Shown: positions 63,015 to 64,000 of the stretch, piece by piece
Position numbering within the stretch: the first letter of the stretch is position 1
Layout: each line of letters begins with the position of its first letter
Notes under the pieces: model-generated
What the model saw: the letters and a program-made list of their open reading frames with translations, nothing else
Database searches by the model: none
What the model was told of the DNA's origin: nothing
Source of the DNA: Dyella sp. A6
GTDB lineage: Bacteria; Pseudomonadota; Gammaproteobacteria; Xanthomonadales; Rhodanobacteraceae
Length of the DNA stretch: 64,000 nucleotides
Reading direction: 5' to 3'
Assembly: GCF_036320485.1 (NCBI RefSeq)
Contig: NZ_CP132911.1
Span: 1,178,001 to 1,242,000 of the forward strand
Translations under genes and position numbers: made by a program

Positions 63015-63187
63015 CAATGCATGGTCGTTGCACGTTCCCGGCGTCGATGGATGCGGCCGTTGAACGACGGTTGCATCCGGGCAGCTGGCTGGGATCGGAG
63101 CAGTGCTTCGCACAGTGATGTGGTCAGCATGACAGCAGCGGTTCCGTGCCAGTCGTGGATGATCGGAAAACGGATCGTCTGAAAACA

Positions 63188-63211
63188 GAAAGCCGCCTTG
63201 CGGCGGCTTTC
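63188..63211. terminator. Bidirectional hairpin terminator
   Basis: GAAAGCCGCC-TTGC-GGCGGCTTTC forms a perfect 10-bp stem with a 4-base loop, 23 bases beyond the typA stop, with A/T-rich ends on both strands. It suits termination of typA on the minus strand and of the O-methyltransferase gene on the plus strand. Confidence 0.85.
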
Positions 63212-63233
63212 CGGGTGTTGCCTGGCGGGTTCC

Positions 63234-64000
63234 TCAGGCCGAGCGCGAGGCGCGCTTGCGGTCGTTCTCGGTGAGGTGCTTCTTGCGCAGGCGGATTTCC
63301 TTCGGCGTCACCTCGACCAGCTCGTCGTCGTCGATGAAGTCCAGTGCCTGTTCCAGGCTGAACTTGGTGGCCGGGGTCAGCTGGATCGCGTCGTCCTTGC
63401 CCGAGGCGCGCATGTTGGTCAGCGGCTTGGGCTTGATCACGTTGACGGTGAGGTCGTTGTCCTTGGCGTGGATGCCGACCAGCTGGCCTTCATACACGTT
63501 GTCGCCTTCGGCGGCGAACAGCTTGCCGCGTTCCTGCAGCGGGCCGAGCGAGTAGGCAGGGGTGGTGCCGCCGGCATTGGCGATCATCACGCCGTTGGGG
63601 CGCTTGGCGATCTGGCCTTCTTCCTTCGGACCGTAGTGATCGAACACGTGGAACAGCAGGCCCGAACCCTGGGTCAGGGTCTTGAACTGGTTCTGGAAGC
63701 CGATCAGGCCACGCGCCGGGATCAGGTATTCAAGGCGCACGCGGCCCTTGCCGTCGGGCTCCATGTTCTTCAGCTGGCCCTTGCGGATGCCGATGCGCTC
63801 CATCACCGGACCCTGGTGGATTTCCTCCACGTCGATCACCAGCTGTTCGAACGGCTCCATCTTCTGGCCGTCGATTTCCTTGATGATGACCTCGGGGCGC
63901 GACACGGCCAGCTCGTAGCCTTCGCGGCGCATGTTCTCGATCAGCACCGACAGATGCAGCTCGCCACGGCCGGAAACCAGGAACTTGTCGGCGTCCGAAC
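63234..64000 (-). CDS. typA: TypA/BipA ribosome-associated GTPase, C-terminal part
   Basis: The last ~255 residues of TypA (BipA), a translational GTPase that binds the ribosome and aids assembly and stress responses. The gene continues past the right edge, so the GTPase domain is not seen. Visible are SGRGELHLSVLIENMRREGY, GRVRLEYLIPARGLIGFQNQ, GVMIANAGGTTPAYSLGPLQ and DLTVNVIKPKPLTNMRASGK, all conserved TypA motifs of domain V and the unique C-terminal domain. It ends HLTENDRKRASRSA. It marks a return to core genome and is followed by a hairpin terminator. Confidence 0.97.
   Translation of the reverse strand, partial: SDADKFLVSGRGELHLSVLIENMRREGYELAVSRPEVIIKEIDGQKMEPFEQLVIDVEEIHQGPVMERIGIRKGQLKNMEPDGKGRVRLEYLIPARGLIGFQNQFKTLTQGSGLLFHVFDHYGPKEEGQIAKRPNGVMIANAGGTTPAYSLGPLQERGKLFAAEGDNVYEGQLVGIHAKDNDLTVNVIKPKPLTNMRASGKDDAIQLTPATKFSLEQALDFIDDDELVEVTPKEIRLRKKHLTENDRKRASRSA

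Noticed and set aside
1..64000. CRISPR arrays, tRNA or rRNA genes
   Set aside because: I saw no regularly spaced short repeats with unique spacers and no tRNA or rRNA signatures. The only tandem repeats are the 19-bp, 96-bp and 843-bp ones, which are not CRISPR-like.

Overview
The window looks like a chromosomal segment of a high-GC gammaproteobacterium of the Xanthomonadales/Rhodanobacteraceae type (Rhodanobacter/Dyella-like). The grounds are GC-rich codon use, an Oar-type TonB-dependent receptor, DUF1501/DUF1800 pairs, and integron attC-like spacers of the kind seen in Xanthomonadales. No rRNA or tRNA gene was recognised. The assignment rests on reading proteins by eye, not on a database search.

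Layout. (1) 1-3.8 kb, minus strand: the start of a MacB-type permease, a small unknown ORF, and an AT-rich operon remnant in which an IS407-type IS3 element has replaced most of a von Willebrand A gene just upstream of an unknown 574-residue methyltransferase-like protein. (2) 4.2-19.7 kb: a two-partner secretion locus of CdiB-CdiA-CdiI order. It has an Omp85-type transporter, a 4,461-residue haemagglutinin-like exoprotein with a recent internal 843-bp duplication, and an AT-richer C-terminal toxin module (ADP-ribosyltransferase-like, by inference) overlapping a small immunity gene. (3) 19.9-21.3 kb: a second IS3-type element and a truncated zinc-ribbon gene. (4) 21.7-25.9 kb: a PadR regulator with a membrane sensor-like partner, then a secreted DUF1800/DUF1501 operon. 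(5) 26.1-28.3 kb: small accessory genes separated by attC-like sites, with no integrase in the window.

(6) 29.1-44.1 kb: a glycan-utilisation locus. A DeoR/AgaR-type repressor, an amidohydrolase and a class I aldolase face AgaS and two PfkB sugar kinases, followed by a TonB-dependent receptor and three exported glycosidases (GH36-like, GH79-like, GH35). Together they suggest uptake and breakdown of a galactosamine- and galactose-containing glycan through the tagatose-6-phosphate route. (7) 44.3-46.3 kb: a cassette-like lipoprotein gene, an attC-like site with a 19-bp triplicated repeat, an inverted second copy of the first IS with a GATC target duplication, and a fragment of the second IS.

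(8) 46.3-49.8 kb: small metabolic genes (DUF1428, two VOC proteins including a FosX-like one, a beta-propeller). (9) 49.9-61.6 kb: two paralogous modules, each a LysR regulator divergent from Cys-nucleophile alpha/beta hydrolases and NAD(P)-binding reductases, with an old-yellow-enzyme homologue and an LtrA membrane protein between them. (10) 61.8-64 kb: a small unknown gene, an O-methyltransferase, a hairpin terminator, and the 3' part of typA, which is core genome.
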